Below, in pieces: positions 24,975 through 32,455 of a DNA stretch of 64,000 nucleotides. The stretch's first letter is position 1; each line of letters opens with the position of its first letter. Source of the stretch: Hyphomicrobiales bacterium (GTDB lineage: Bacteria > Pseudomonadota > Alphaproteobacteria > Rhizobiales > Rhizobiaceae); NCBI GenBank assembly GCA_900472785.1, contig UCJH01000004.1, positions 47,312 through 111,311 on the forward strand, given 5' to 3'. Under the pieces are notes generated by a model. It was not told the DNA's origin and searched no databases. It saw nothing but the letters and a program-made list of their open reading frames with translations. The position numbers and the translations under genes are program-made.

Positions 24975-26614
24975 TACTGTGGTGTTCCTTGGAGTTGGTT
25001 AGCGATGCCCTCAGAGGCCACCTTGGCGACCTGTGGGGTTGCGCCCTTCACCATGTCCATGAGCATCTGCTGGTTCATCTGGCCTTGCTGGGCACCCTGG
25101 GCCTGGGCCTGGGCAGCAGCTTTGTCCTCGGGTGTCCTGAGGAGGCCGTCTGTGTCGATCGATAGGGAGACTGCGGCTCGTTTGATGAAGTCGGACAGAT
25201 TGACTTCCTGCCATGCGAGGTCACCGATGGGTGCCAGCACTTCCTTCACGAGGGTCATGTACTTGTTGTAGTCGTGACCACGTCCTAGAGCCTCGATACC
25301 CGTCACGATCTTCGGTCGAGTGACTGGTTTTCCATCGGGACCCTTGAGGGCCGACAGCTTCGGTATCTTCTTCTCGCGTTCCATCCGGTCGATGATACGG
25401 ACCACCAATGGGAGCTGGAGTTCCTGAGCCAGGAGCGAGTAGATGCCGCCGAGTACATCATCGATGTCGGAGATCATCGTGCGTACTTCTTCGGCTGTAA
25501 CGCGCTCTCCGTTTCTCTGGATGGACTTGTTCATCATGAAAGCATGAGACAGGCGGGTGATGAGGTCCTGGAGGACAGCCTGGGTCACCTGCATGTCAGC
25601 TTGCTTGTCAAACTGAAGCATCGTGACATCGTCGGCGCGACCCGAGATGACCTCAAGGTTTTCCGCGTTGGCGATGTCAGCAGCCCGAGTGAGACCGGTA
25701 GGGTTCACCATGGGATTGATCTTGGAGGAAGCCGCAGCGGCCTCGCGGAGCGCCTTGGACAGAGCTTCGGCACCCGTAAGGTCCCCGACGTACTCGTCAA
25801 TGTAGGCGCGACCGTAGTCCTCGTCGTGGAGGTAGGTCCACCGGAGGGCCATGATGGGCGACTTGTCGATCTTCCAGGAACCCTGGGAACCGGGCAGCTT
25901 CATGCCCTTGATCGACTGGTAGCTGATGATCCGATCACCCTGACGGAGGAAGACGGTGTAAACGTCGTATTCCTTCTCGTTTACCTGTCGGTCACTGTCG
26001 GACGGAAGGTCACTCGGGGTCTGGAGCATGAGCTGAATGTTGGTCGGAAGGGTTTCCTTGGCGACGGTCTCTTTGATGAGGACACGAAGCAGGTTGCCTT
26101 CGTAGTCGCGCTGGACGACGTAGCGGTCCAGGCGGTAAATTCGCAGATTGCCGGCTTTCGGCAGGTATAGGAGGACATTCCCGCACACCACAAGGTGCTT
26201 TAGGGCTTCCACGAGGGCGGCTCGGATACTGAGACCTTCGATTTCATCCTGGACGGAACGCTCAATCTCGTTGAGCTTCTTCTCGACATCGGCTCGGACA
26301 GTCTTGTCCTGGGCCAGTTCCTCGATAGCTTGGTCGCTTGTCGAGTAGCGGAACATCGGAGCGTTCGCTGGCAGGAGTGTCATCAGGAGCTTGGAGGTCA
26401 GGGTGTTAACCCCATGAGAACCGATAGATTGCCACGGCTTGTAAAGCTGCGCGGCCGAGGTGTGACCCTCGGGTGGCATCAGGGATGGAATGGTGAGCTT
26501 GGCGTTTTCACGCGCTCGATACAGAAAGTCTTCGCGCTCTGTCTCCAGTCGGGAGTACATCGCAGCGTCAGCGTCCACTTGAGCCGTGAGGTCGCTCACG
26601 GTTTCTTCGGACAT
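24974..26614 (-). CDS. Portal (head-tail connector, gp8-like)
   Basis: 546 aa dodecamer-forming portal. The segment AAQLYKPWQSIGSHGVNTLTSKL near residue 60 is a reliable T7-type connector signature, as are VLLYLPKAGNLRIY and ERVTAEEVRTMISDIDDVLGGIYSLLAQELQ. The Gln/Ala-rich C-terminal tail is family-typical. It is the first large structural gene downstream of the phage promoter at 27032..27054. Confidence 0.95.
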   Translation of the reverse strand: MSEETVSDLTAQVDADAAMYSRLETEREDFLYRARENAKLTIPSLMPPEGHTSAAQLYKPWQSIGSHGVNTLTSKLLMTLLPANAPMFRYSTSDQAIEELAQDKTVRADVEKKLNEIERSVQDEIEGLSIRAALVEALKHLVVCGNVLLYLPKAGNLRIYRLDRYVVQRDYEGNLLRVLIKETVAKETLPTNIQLMLQTPSDLPSDSDRQVNEKEYDVYTVFLRQGDRIISYQSIKGMKLPGSQGSWKIDKSPIMALRWTYLHDEDYGRAYIDEYVGDLTGAEALSKALREAAAASSKINPMVNPTGLTRAADIANAENLEVISGRADDVTMLQFDKQADMQVTQAVLQDLITRLSHAFMMNKSIQRNGERVTAEEVRTMISDIDDVLGGIYSLLAQELQLPLVVRIIDRMEREKKIPKLSALKGPDGKPVTRPKIVTGIEALGRGHDYNKYMTLVKEVLAPIGDLAWQEVNLSDFIKRAAVSLSIDTDGLLRTPEDKAAAQAQAQGAQQGQMNQQMLMDMVKGATPQVAKVASEGIANQLQGTPQ

Positions 26615-26628
26615 TCAGGGGGAACTCG

Positions 26629-26832
26629 TTATTTGGACAGAGCCAGTCCCGAGGGGGAACCAGAGATCATGCCAGATGCACCCAGGCCGCTTTCGTTGCG
26701 ATACTTCTTCGTACCGATGGCGAGGGTGTTGTTTTGTTTTGCGGCTGTTTTCTTTTCAGGGGCCACCTGGGACAAGGTTTCTGCCGGGGGTGCCGGAGGG
26801 TCAACCTTGGTATCACCGCCGCCGAAGCACAT
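26629..26832 (-). CDS. Small MCFGGGD-type virion protein (gp7.3-like)
   Basis: 67 aa beginning MCFGGGDTKVDPPAPP, a start common in small proteins encoded just before the portal in T7-like phages of alphaproteobacteria and cyanobacteria. It is Pro/Ala/Lys-rich with a Gly/Ser end and is probably disordered. By position it corresponds to T7 gp7.3, a tail-assembly and host-range protein. This is a family-level guess. Confidence 0.65.
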   Translation of the reverse strand: MCFGGGDTKVDPPAPPAETLSQVAPEKKTAAKQNNTLAIGTKKYRNESGLGASGMISGSPSGLALSK

Positions 26833-26840
26833 GGGGAAAC

Positions 26841-27020
26841 CTATCGCTGGAGAAGTGTACCCAAGTAAGTGATAACTTCTTGAGCACCCTGGTATGTTCT
26901 TAGATCACCTTCTGTCTTAATACTCATAAATCCCTTTAAAGGATACTTTGCCATAAGATGATCTATTAGTGCTTGAGTTACCTGAGGGTAACTTTGATCG
27001 TCTGAAAAAACTTTCGTCAT
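26841..27020 (-). CDS. 59-aa AT-rich gene at start of structural operon
   Basis: Starts MTKVFSDDQSYPQVTQ and ends EVITYLGTLLQR; the TAG stop is at 26841. The start codon lies 15 nt from a phage-promoter initiation site, with GAAAAGAA as Shine-Dalgarno. Codons are strikingly AT-rich (TTA, CTA, AGA, ATA) compared with neighbours. The product is a compact helical protein of unknown function. As the first gene of the late portal operon it may be made in large amounts, or the AT-rich DNA may serve promoter opening. Confidence 0.75.
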   Translation of the reverse strand: MTKVFSDDQSYPQVTQALIDHLMAKYPLKGFMSIKTEGDLRTYQGAQEVITYLGTLLQR

Positions 27021-27031
27021 TTCTTTTCGTG

Positions 27032-27054
27032 TCTCTCTGTATGAAGGGGTAATT
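27032..27054 (-). promoter_or_regulatory. Phage RNA polymerase promoter, portal operon
   Basis: Minus-strand core ATTACCCCTTCATACAG followed by AGAGA. It aligns without gaps to the 23-bp T7 promoter with about 15 identities, including the AGAGA-type initial region. The likely start is the G of ACAG. It drives the 59-aa gene, gp7.3-like gene, portal and onward. Confidence 0.85.
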
Positions 27055-27078
27055 ATTTTATACTTGACAATACAGATA

Positions 27079-27098
27079 GGGGCCTCCGAAGAGACCCC
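27079..27098 (-). terminator. UUCG-loop terminator after replication genes
   Basis: Minus-strand stem GGGGTCTC-TTCG-GAGGCCCC, eight pairs with one G-U, 12 nt after the DUF3310-like gene. It is followed by TATCTGTATTG, which resembles the T7 polymerase pause signal ATCTGTT. It separates replication from structural genes just ahead of the portal-operon promoter. Confidence 0.8.
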
Positions 27099-27110
27099 TA
27101 AGTGATTTGT

Positions 27111-27353
27111 TCAAAGTTGCTTCAGCAGTTTGAGCCGTTCCAGCTCATCCATTGCAAAGAAGATGATCTTGTTGAGGTCGTACTCCAGATCATTGCCTTC
27201 CTTCTCTCCCAAGCGATAAGCCGCCTTGAAGATGTTGCCGACAGCGAAGTTCATGTTCTTGGCCCGGATCAGGTGTCTCAGCTCGGTCGCGCCGACCGGG
27301 AGCTTGTAATAGTCGGTGGCACCACCGTCCGAGTTTATGCGTTGGGGGTCCAA
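27111..27353 (-). CDS. DUF3310-like small protein
   Basis: 80 aa. The pattern DYYKLPVGATELRHLIRAKNMNF-AVGNIFKAAYR with a following helix (YDLNKIIFFAMDELERL) fits the phage DUF3310 family, helical proteins linked to nucleotide and replication gene clusters. The start lies inside the exonuclease 3' end (19-nt overlap). It is the last gene before the terminator at 27079..27098. The biochemical role is unknown. Confidence 0.75.
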   Translation of the reverse strand: MDPQRINSDGGATDYYKLPVGATELRHLIRAKNMNFAVGNIFKAAYRLGEKEGNDLEYDLNKIIFFAMDELERLKLLKQL

Positions 27354-28144
27354 AGGACGATTTCTCCATTCACGTAGTCTTCATCACGAAGTATTCGTGC
27401 CATCCGGGCATTCAGGAGCGCTTCCTTCTCGCCCAGACCGGCTTTCTCGTAGAGAGACACGACGGTCTCCCAGGGGGTATCTGCGGGGACTTCTGCCCAC
27501 CGCGTCTCGACCTCGCCCTTGCGCTTGCCGCTCTTGAGTTCGTGCGGGAATGAGACCAGCTTGTTCCCGTCCCTCAGAGTCCTCTCGGCACCCGCAACGC
27601 CCACGCCGGGGCACCCCGAGTAACCATCGGTGACATCGCCAGCGAGGACCTGGAGGTAGAAGAACTCGTCACATGCAGAGAGCGGACGCTTGATCACCTC
27701 GTCATCGACAAGGTGAAACCCAGGGATTTGCTTCAGGTCCTTGTCGAGGGACCACAGGATGTACTCGCCTGGGTGACGGGTCATGAGGATGCCCATGACA
27801 TCATCGGCCTCAAGGGTCGGATACTCAACGGTCGGGAAGTTTTCCTCGACACGCTTACGGGTCTCCCAGTAGGCCAGAGGTTTGCGCGATCCGGCCCGGT
27901 GGGATTTGTAGTCGCCGCCGACGAGACCCTTTCGGAAGTTCTCGTCGGGGTCCGAGAAGGTCACCAGGACATCGGTCGTGTCGGCCGAGTTCTGGAGTTC
28001 CCCCAGGGTTTCCATGAGGACATTCCAGGCGCTCTCGGCGTCCGAGAACAGGATGTGGTAGCGGTCAAGGAACCGGGTGTCTTTTTCAACGGCCACGGTG
28101 GACCGATGGACGAGCATGTCGCCATCAATGAGAAGTGTCTTCAA
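27335..28144 (-). CDS. 5'-3' exonuclease (gp6-like, FEN superfamily)
   Basis: 269 aa from a TTG at 28144 that overlaps the TGA of the upstream gene; the frame is open further up but that part is not conserved. Acidic active-site motifs: LLIDGDML at the N-terminus, TLEADDVMG, LWSLDKDLKQIPG, and LAGDVTDGYSGCPGVG, which is a helix-hairpin-helix entry. It matches T7 gp6, which removes RNA primers, degrades host DNA and aids recombination. It is slightly shorter than T7 gp6. Confidence 0.9.
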   Translation of the reverse strand: MKTLLIDGDMLVHRSTVAVEKDTRFLDRYHILFSDAESAWNVLMETLGELQNSADTTDVLVTFSDPDENFRKGLVGGDYKSHRAGSRKPLAYWETRKRVEENFPTVEYPTLEADDVMGILMTRHPGEYILWSLDKDLKQIPGFHLVDDEVIKRPLSACDEFFYLQVLAGDVTDGYSGCPGVGVAGAERTLRDGNKLVSFPHELKSGKRKGEVETRWAEVPADTPWETVVSLYEKAGLGEKEALLNARMARILRDEDYVNGEIVLWTPNA

Positions 28145-28461
28145 CCGCGAACTCGCTTCCGTTGCAACGCCTTGTTGATCTCCCAGTGGAGACTGTCCAC
28201 CTTCCGGTAGAGTGGTGACAAAGGCCGGGGGATAACGTTGGCGACCCAGTCGGTAAACGATGTCGCGGCTGCGGCAAGGAAAACCATGAGGATGACGGGG
28301 GACAGAGCAAGGAGGAGCGGCGTTACGAGAACGTAGGAAAGCAGACGTAGCCCGGCCCAACGGTGTAACAGCGGGGCCATCTCAGGGTTTTCCCGGAGGG
28401 TCTTCAGGTTGGAGCGGTAGGCGGTGGGCATAGTTGGCAGAAGATAAATCCAGGGGATCAT
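28141..28461 (-). CDS. 106-aa membrane protein
   Basis: One long hydrophobic region (LRLLSYVLVTPLLLALSPVILMVFLAAAATSF), enough for one or two membrane passes, with a basic C-terminus. It overlaps the upstream gene by ATGA and the exonuclease start by 4 nt. An internal ATG (MPTAYRSN) is an alternative start. The function is unknown; it sits between polymerase and exonuclease like T7 gene 5.x proteins. Confidence 0.65.
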   Translation of the reverse strand: MIPWIYLLPTMPTAYRSNLKTLRENPEMAPLLHRWAGLRLLSYVLVTPLLLALSPVILMVFLAAAATSFTDWVANVIPRPLSPLYRKVDSLHWEINKALQRKRVRG

Positions 28462-28715
28462 TCTACGATTTCCTTTCCAGCATAGAACATATCGAGGTCG
28501 TACTCGGTGGCATCCGGGAGGGCATCCCGGAGATGGTCCTCGTCGCCGTCCAGCGCCCAGTCCTCGATGAGGTTGGCTTGCTCGGCGGTCACCGGGTAGA
28601 AGTAGAAGGCGTGGTCCGCGCCGTAGATGATCGCGTTGATCGTGTGGTCACCACGGGATAACCCGAGGTAACCAGGGGCGACTTGGCGTTCTTTCATGAG
28701 GGTTGTCTTAGCCAT
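28458..28715 (-). CDS. 85-aa acidic protein after DNA polymerase
   Basis: Not recognised. A short basic start is followed by an acidic domain (DWALDGDEDHLRDALPDATEYDLD). The start overlaps the polymerase stop (TAATG) and its stop overlaps the next start (ATGA), so it is tightly coupled in the replication operon. No membrane segment or cysteine is visible. Confidence 0.65.
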   Translation of the reverse strand: MAKTTLMKERQVAPGYLGLSRGDHTINAIIYGADHAFYFYPVTAEQANLIEDWALDGDEDHLRDALPDATEYDLDMFYAGKEIVE

Positions 28716-30736
28716 TAGTGGCAGTCCTTCCAGTTCAGTCCGATTTTGTATTCACCAGTGAGCGGCACACGAATGCCGAGAACTTCCCCAGCCTTTTCAA
28801 TGGCTTGGATGCACAGATCGCCAACGATGGATGTGGCTTTACCTGCGTTATCGTAGGTAACAAGAGACAGATCGACCTCCATCTGGAGTTCGTCATGCAC
28901 CCAGGCAACGATGCTGACGAGGTGCTTCAGGTTGTTCGCGATCAGGAGTCTTTCGAACTCGATGATCCATTGCTTACAGACGATGGCACCGGCCGACTGC
29001 AACAGGGTGTTCAATGCCGAGTGCGGCGACCGAACGTGCAGGAACCGGCCATCGAGACCCTTGAGGAAACCCTTGGCTTCCGCTGTGGCCTGGACGCCGT
29101 CGATCAGTTTCTTCAGGGCTGGGAAGCGCTTGAAGAACTTCTTCTTGAGCATCCCACCGGCCTTACGCCCCTGCCCGATGATCGAGCCAATCTTCCCGTC
29201 ACCAGCGCCGTATAGGAAGGCGTAGATGAAGGTCTTGGCGGTCTCTCGCAGCGACTTGTAGAACTCGCGGACAAGGCTCTTTTCCTGCTTATCCTTGGGG
29301 AGCTTGCGCATCCAATCGTAAGCGTCCTTCACCTGATTGATGATGGACTGGACAGGGTCCTCGCACTTCATCCCCGCCTTGAACTCCTCAGCATCGAGGC
29401 TGTAGAGCGCGGCGGCGTTGGTCGAGTGTACGTCACCGTTGATGACTTCGTCGGCATAGGCACCGCCGTCGTGACGAGCCATGAAGTGCCCGAGCATTCG
29501 CAGCTCCAGGCCCGACACGTCGCACCCGAGTTGCACCCGGTTCTTCATCTTCGCGCCGAACAGAGCGCGGCACTCAGAGCCGTACAGCGCACCTACCGAG
29601 GGAACCTGTCCAACGTTGGGGTTACTGTGGGTTGCCCTGCCGGTGACCGCGCCGTTGGGGTTGATCGACCCGTGGATGCGCCCGTTCGCCTTGACCATCT
29701 TGAGCCAGGCATTGTCCCCCTCGGCCAACTGTCCGATGCGCTTTTGGAGCGTCATGTAGTCGGTCAGGGCCTTCGCTTCGGGGTACTTGAGATCACCGAG
29801 GACATCTTCGTCCACTTTCGGTTTGCCACCGGGTGTCATCTCGGTAGGCTTCCAGCCGCGCTCCGTCATGAGACGGTCGGCTATGTGATCTCGGCTGTTC
29901 GGGTTGAAGATCGTGAGCTTGATCTTCTGGAACGGGTAGCCAGTCCAGACGCCATCAGCATCCTTGTGGCCCCAGTACCCGAGGGTCCTATGGGGTTTCT
30001 TGGGTTCCTTGACAGGGCCGTCCTTGGTGAACCAAGGCTGGAACAGATTGCGCAGTTCCTGCGAGAGTTCCTCGCGTTTCCCTGCGAGTTCCACATAGAG
30101 ACGCTCGGCTGCATCGACATCGAAGCCGAAGCCGGTGCGTTCCATCTCGGCCATGATGAACGCGATTTCACGTTCTAGTTCAAGGGCTTGCTCGGAATAG
30201 TTCTTGCCCTGAATCAGCTTGTAGAGCTGAGCGTTTACTTCAACGTCCTGCTCACAATAGTCCTGCATCTCCTGGGACCACTCGGCCCAGGGATCGAGAC
30301 CACGCTCCTCCATGAGCTTCGCATAGTCGCCCTTCCAATTCCCGAGGCGATGGCCCCAGGCTTCCAGGCCGTGGCGACCGGCCAGCTTCGGTGGGAGGGT
30401 TGTCTTCCCGGCACGAATTTTCGCCATGTCGGTATCGACAATCGCGGTCCAGATGAGACGGGAGGCGACGAGGGTGTCGAAGACCTTGGTGGGATCGTAG
30501 GTGAACCAAGGGAAAATCTTCTGGATGGCCGGAAGGTCGAACTTGATGATGTTGTGGCCGACGATCCGGTCAGCGGCCATGAGGGCGCGGAGGCCGGTCG
30601 CAATGCTGTAGGCGGTATCAGGCTGATCGTGACACGAGATCACAGCCCCGTCGTCGTACTTCAAAACCAGCGAGTGGACACGGGTCATCGTGTCGAGGAA
30701 CCCATCGGTCTCGATGTCAAATATCAAAGTTTTCAA
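28715..30736 (-). CDS. DNA polymerase (gp5-like, family A)
   Basis: 673 aa replicative polymerase with 3'-5' exonuclease. Exo I motif DIETDGF at residues 7-13; polymerase motif A DVSGLELRMLGHF near 407; motif B AKTFIYAFLYGAG near 500; motif C WVHDELQMEV near 612. The primer-grip region AVTGRATHSNPNVGQVP is present. The start is TTG with only a weak Shine-Dalgarno. In T7 the partner is host thioredoxin; I cannot judge whether the thumb loop here binds it. Confidence 0.96.
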   Translation of the reverse strand: MKTLIFDIETDGFLDTMTRVHSLVLKYDDGAVISCHDQPDTAYSIATGLRALMAADRIVGHNIIKFDLPAIQKIFPWFTYDPTKVFDTLVASRLIWTAIVDTDMAKIRAGKTTLPPKLAGRHGLEAWGHRLGNWKGDYAKLMEERGLDPWAEWSQEMQDYCEQDVEVNAQLYKLIQGKNYSEQALELEREIAFIMAEMERTGFGFDVDAAERLYVELAGKREELSQELRNLFQPWFTKDGPVKEPKKPHRTLGYWGHKDADGVWTGYPFQKIKLTIFNPNSRDHIADRLMTERGWKPTEMTPGGKPKVDEDVLGDLKYPEAKALTDYMTLQKRIGQLAEGDNAWLKMVKANGRIHGSINPNGAVTGRATHSNPNVGQVPSVGALYGSECRALFGAKMKNRVQLGCDVSGLELRMLGHFMARHDGGAYADEVINGDVHSTNAAALYSLDAEEFKAGMKCEDPVQSIINQVKDAYDWMRKLPKDKQEKSLVREFYKSLRETAKTFIYAFLYGAGDGKIGSIIGQGRKAGGMLKKKFFKRFPALKKLIDGVQATAEAKGFLKGLDGRFLHVRSPHSALNTLLQSAGAIVCKQWIIEFERLLIANNLKHLVSIVAWVHDELQMEVDLSLVTYDNAGKATSIVGDLCIQAIEKAGEVLGIRVPLTGEYKIGLNWKDCH

Positions 30737-30754
30737 TGGGTTGCCCCGGTATGC

Positions 30755-30829
30755 TTAGGTAAGTGCGCGGATCGCTGCGATGATTTCCTCACGGCGATGG
30801 AAGTCGAAAGAGACTGTCGCGGTGCGCAT
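30755..30829 (-). CDS. Possible 24-aa peptide before DNA polymerase
   Basis: A short ORF starting MRTATVSFDFHRREE, between a terminator and the polymerase gene. There is no good Shine-Dalgarno (TTTTTAAG before the ATG). It may be a leader peptide or spurious. Confidence 0.25.
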   Translation of the reverse strand: MRTATVSFDFHRREEIIAAIRALT

Positions 30830-30841
30830 CTTAAAAATGAG

Positions 30842-30865
30842 AAGGTCCCCCTTTCGGAGGACCTT
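30842..30865 (-). terminator. Rho-independent-type terminator upstream of DNA polymerase
   Basis: Minus-strand stem AAGGTCCTCC-GAAA-GGGGGACCTT, ten positions with one mismatch and a GNRA loop, then CTCATTTTT. It lies 31 nt after the Ser/Tyr-rich gene. It should reduce read-through of host polymerase into the replication genes. Confidence 0.8.
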
Positions 30866-30896
30866 TAGATCACTTGGAATGTTCTCATTGGTATGA

Positions 30897-31205
30897 TCAG
30901 AAGTCATACGAACCAGAGCTGGAGGAGTAATCACTGGAACTGGAGGAATAGTCGCACGAGCTGGACGACGAGTAGTCCGACGAGGAATATGACGAGCCCG
31001 GTGAACACGACGGTTCCTGGGAGGCGACCACCACGGCTGCTACGGCCAGTGGTAGGAGGTAGGAGTCGTCGGACTGTCGCCGGTAGCTGTCGTCGTAATT
31101 CCGGGATGGTGACGAAGGTGCATAGCCAGAATACGAGGACGAAGACCGTCCCGATGGAACCGGCAATGGCGAGGGCGTCTTGGGTTTGCGTTTGAATGGC
31201 CACAT
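30897..31205 (-). CDS. Ser/Tyr-rich 102-aa protein
   Basis: Starts MWPFKRKPKTPSPLP, has a short hydrophobic stretch (LLPLAVAAVVVAS) and ends in a low-complexity tail of SSSDY/YSSSS repeats. Such short MWPF-start Ser-rich proteins occur in phage genomes without known function. A second frame across the same DNA (30931..31203, GTG start 2 nt away) gives a two-helix membrane protein, but its hydrophobicity can be explained by frame-shifted Ser codons reading as Leu/Val. I favour this frame. Confidence 0.55.
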   Translation of the reverse strand: MWPFKRKPKTPSPLPVPSGRSSSSYSGYAPSSPSRNYDDSYRRQSDDSYLLPLAVAAVVVASQEPSCSPGSSYSSSDYSSSSSCDYSSSSSDYSSSSGSYDF

Positions 31206-31220
31206 GGGGTTTCCTTCAGG

Positions 31221-31319
31221 TTATCGGATAGCCAGCCAGAGGTGTTCCCCTGGCGGCTGGTAGGTGACACAGGCGGTCAGGCCGAGAACGGCAGCGACGA
31301 GCGCGAGGTAGGTCTTCAT
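31221..31319 (-). CDS. 32-aa lipoprotein
   Basis: Starts MKTYLALVAAVLGLTACVTY: a basic residue, a hydrophobic run and the lipobox LTAC with Cys at 17, leaving only 16 mature residues (VTYQPP onward). The ATG overlaps the TGA of the HTH gene (ATGA). A tiny phage lipoprotein outside the lysis cassette might alter the host envelope, for example in superinfection exclusion; that role is a guess. Confidence 0.65.
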   Translation of the reverse strand: MKTYLALVAAVLGLTACVTYQPPGEHLWLAIR

Positions 31320-31726
31320 GCGGCCACCTTGCGGGTCTTGCCGTTGGCCTTGTCGCCAGCGATGTAATAGCGAGTGTATTCCTGGCCGGTAGTCGGGTGA
31401 ACCTTGGTCACCGGGAGGAGCTTGATGCCCATCTCGCGGATGTCAGACAGACGGCGGTGGAAACTCTGGATCGCATAGTCGAGGTATGCCTCGCGCTGCG
31501 TGATCGAGCCGTTCTTCTTGATGTGGTTCAGGATTTTCTCAACTTGAGTCATCTTGGTACGTCCTTTCCATCCCGCAGCGCCTTCTAGGGCTCGGGCTTG
31601 TTTCATTGCTTCAACGTAGTGGGGGATCAGTCGGGGTTCGGCGGTTGCCTCTAGGGTCAACCGTTCGGCGCGGTGAAAGACCGCGTCGTCATTCGGCGGG
31701 GGTGAGTTTGTACTCAATGGTTTCAA
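31316..31726 (-). CDS. Winged-helix-type DNA-binding protein
   Basis: The C-terminal part (VEKILNHIKKNGSITQREAY then AIQSFHRRLSDIREMGIKLL) is a helix-turn-helix domain with a beta wing ending YTRYYIAG, as in small phage HTH proteins. The full frame gives 136 aa with a TTG start. An ATG at 31552 with AAAGGACG before it would give a 78-aa protein holding only the HTH domain, and this may be the real start. It is the only clear HTH protein in the window and so a weak candidate regulator, but its place in the replication operon argues against it being the lysogeny repressor. Confidence 0.65.
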   Translation of the reverse strand: MKPLSTNSPPPNDDAVFHRAERLTLEATAEPRLIPHYVEAMKQARALEGAAGWKGRTKMTQVEKILNHIKKNGSITQREAYLDYAIQSFHRRLSDIREMGIKLLPVTKVHPTTGQEYTRYYIAGDKANGKTRKVAA

Positions 31727-31955
31727 CGATCACTTTGTGCGGGAAGACCTCAATCGGGTCATCGCAATCAGCCTCACGTAGGGAATTGTACTCACCGTCG
31801 CCGGACTTGCGGTATTGGACGGACCAGAACCGGCCGTCTTCGTCTCGGAAGACTTCGTAGATGTCGGAACCGTGTCGCCAACTGTCGTCAACTTCGCGCT
31901 CGACGCTCACAAGATAGTCGTTCCGCCAGAGGTCTCGTAGCTCTGCAATCTTCAT
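31689..31955 (-). CDS. 88-aa protein of unknown function
   Basis: Starts MKIAELRDLWRNDYL; an acidic, beta-rich small domain with DGRFWSVQYRKSGDGEY. The start ATG overlaps the stop of the nucleotidyltransferase gene (ATGA). No family recognised. The 3' end overlaps the long version of the next gene by 38 nt, which supports the shorter start for that gene. Confidence 0.65.
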   Translation of the reverse strand: MKIAELRDLWRNDYLVSVEREVDDSWRHGSDIYEVFRDEDGRFWSVQYRKSGDGEYNSLREADCDDPIEVFPHKVIVETIEYKLTPAE

Positions 31956-32455
31956 GCGGAAAACCCCGCGTGAATAGGAAGACCGTGGATCGTGCGCCAC
32001 ACATTGGGCGGTCTGCGGTCTTCCTGCCAAGAACCGTCAAGCATCGACCGGATCACCGCCTTCATGTCCTTGTGGAGGACCTCTCGGGCAGACTTGCTGT
32101 CTCGGTACAAGTGCGGGTTCCGAAGGTATTCTAGCTCCCCCGCCTTATAGGCCGGGTAGTAGAGGTCACTTACGATGATGAGGTTGATGTTGTGGTTGCC
32201 CCGGTACAGGTGAACAATCTCACTGTCTTTAACGTCCTGAGAGTATTCCTGGAGGTCCTCAGGGGTATATCGCAAAAGACCGAACTGGGTCACGAGGGGG
32301 CTGCTAACGTCCCAGTTGGAAGCAGCAACAACGATATCTACATCGTTTGCTTTCGACAGGTCGAGGATGGCAGAGCCAGACACGAAAGCTCCGGGAAGCA
32401 TTCCCGCTAGGCACTTGGCGGTCCAGAAGTCTTCGATACTTACTTTTGTCGTCAT
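31952..32455 (-). CDS. Nucleotidyltransferase-fold protein
   Basis: 167 aa. The block FVSGSAILDLSKANDVDIVVA has the Gly-Ser followed by Asp-x-Asp that binds metal and nucleotide in the minimal nucleotidyltransferase fold, with a later strand NINLIIVSD that could supply the third carboxylate. Phage members of this group are common but their substrates are unknown. The start overlaps the primase-helicase stop by 1 nt. It could modify tRNA, protein or nucleotides. Confidence 0.7.
   Translation of the reverse strand: MTTKVSIEDFWTAKCLAGMLPGAFVSGSAILDLSKANDVDIVVAASNWDVSSPLVTQFGLLRYTPEDLQEYSQDVKDSEIVHLYRGNHNINLIIVSDLYYPAYKAGELEYLRNPHLYRDSKSAREVLHKDMKAVIRSMLDGSWQEDRRPPNVWRTIHGLPIHAGFSA

Noticed and set aside
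30931..31203. Two-helix membrane protein frame
   Set aside because: Its hydrophobicity can be produced by frame-shifted Ser codons of the other frame; kept only as a finding.
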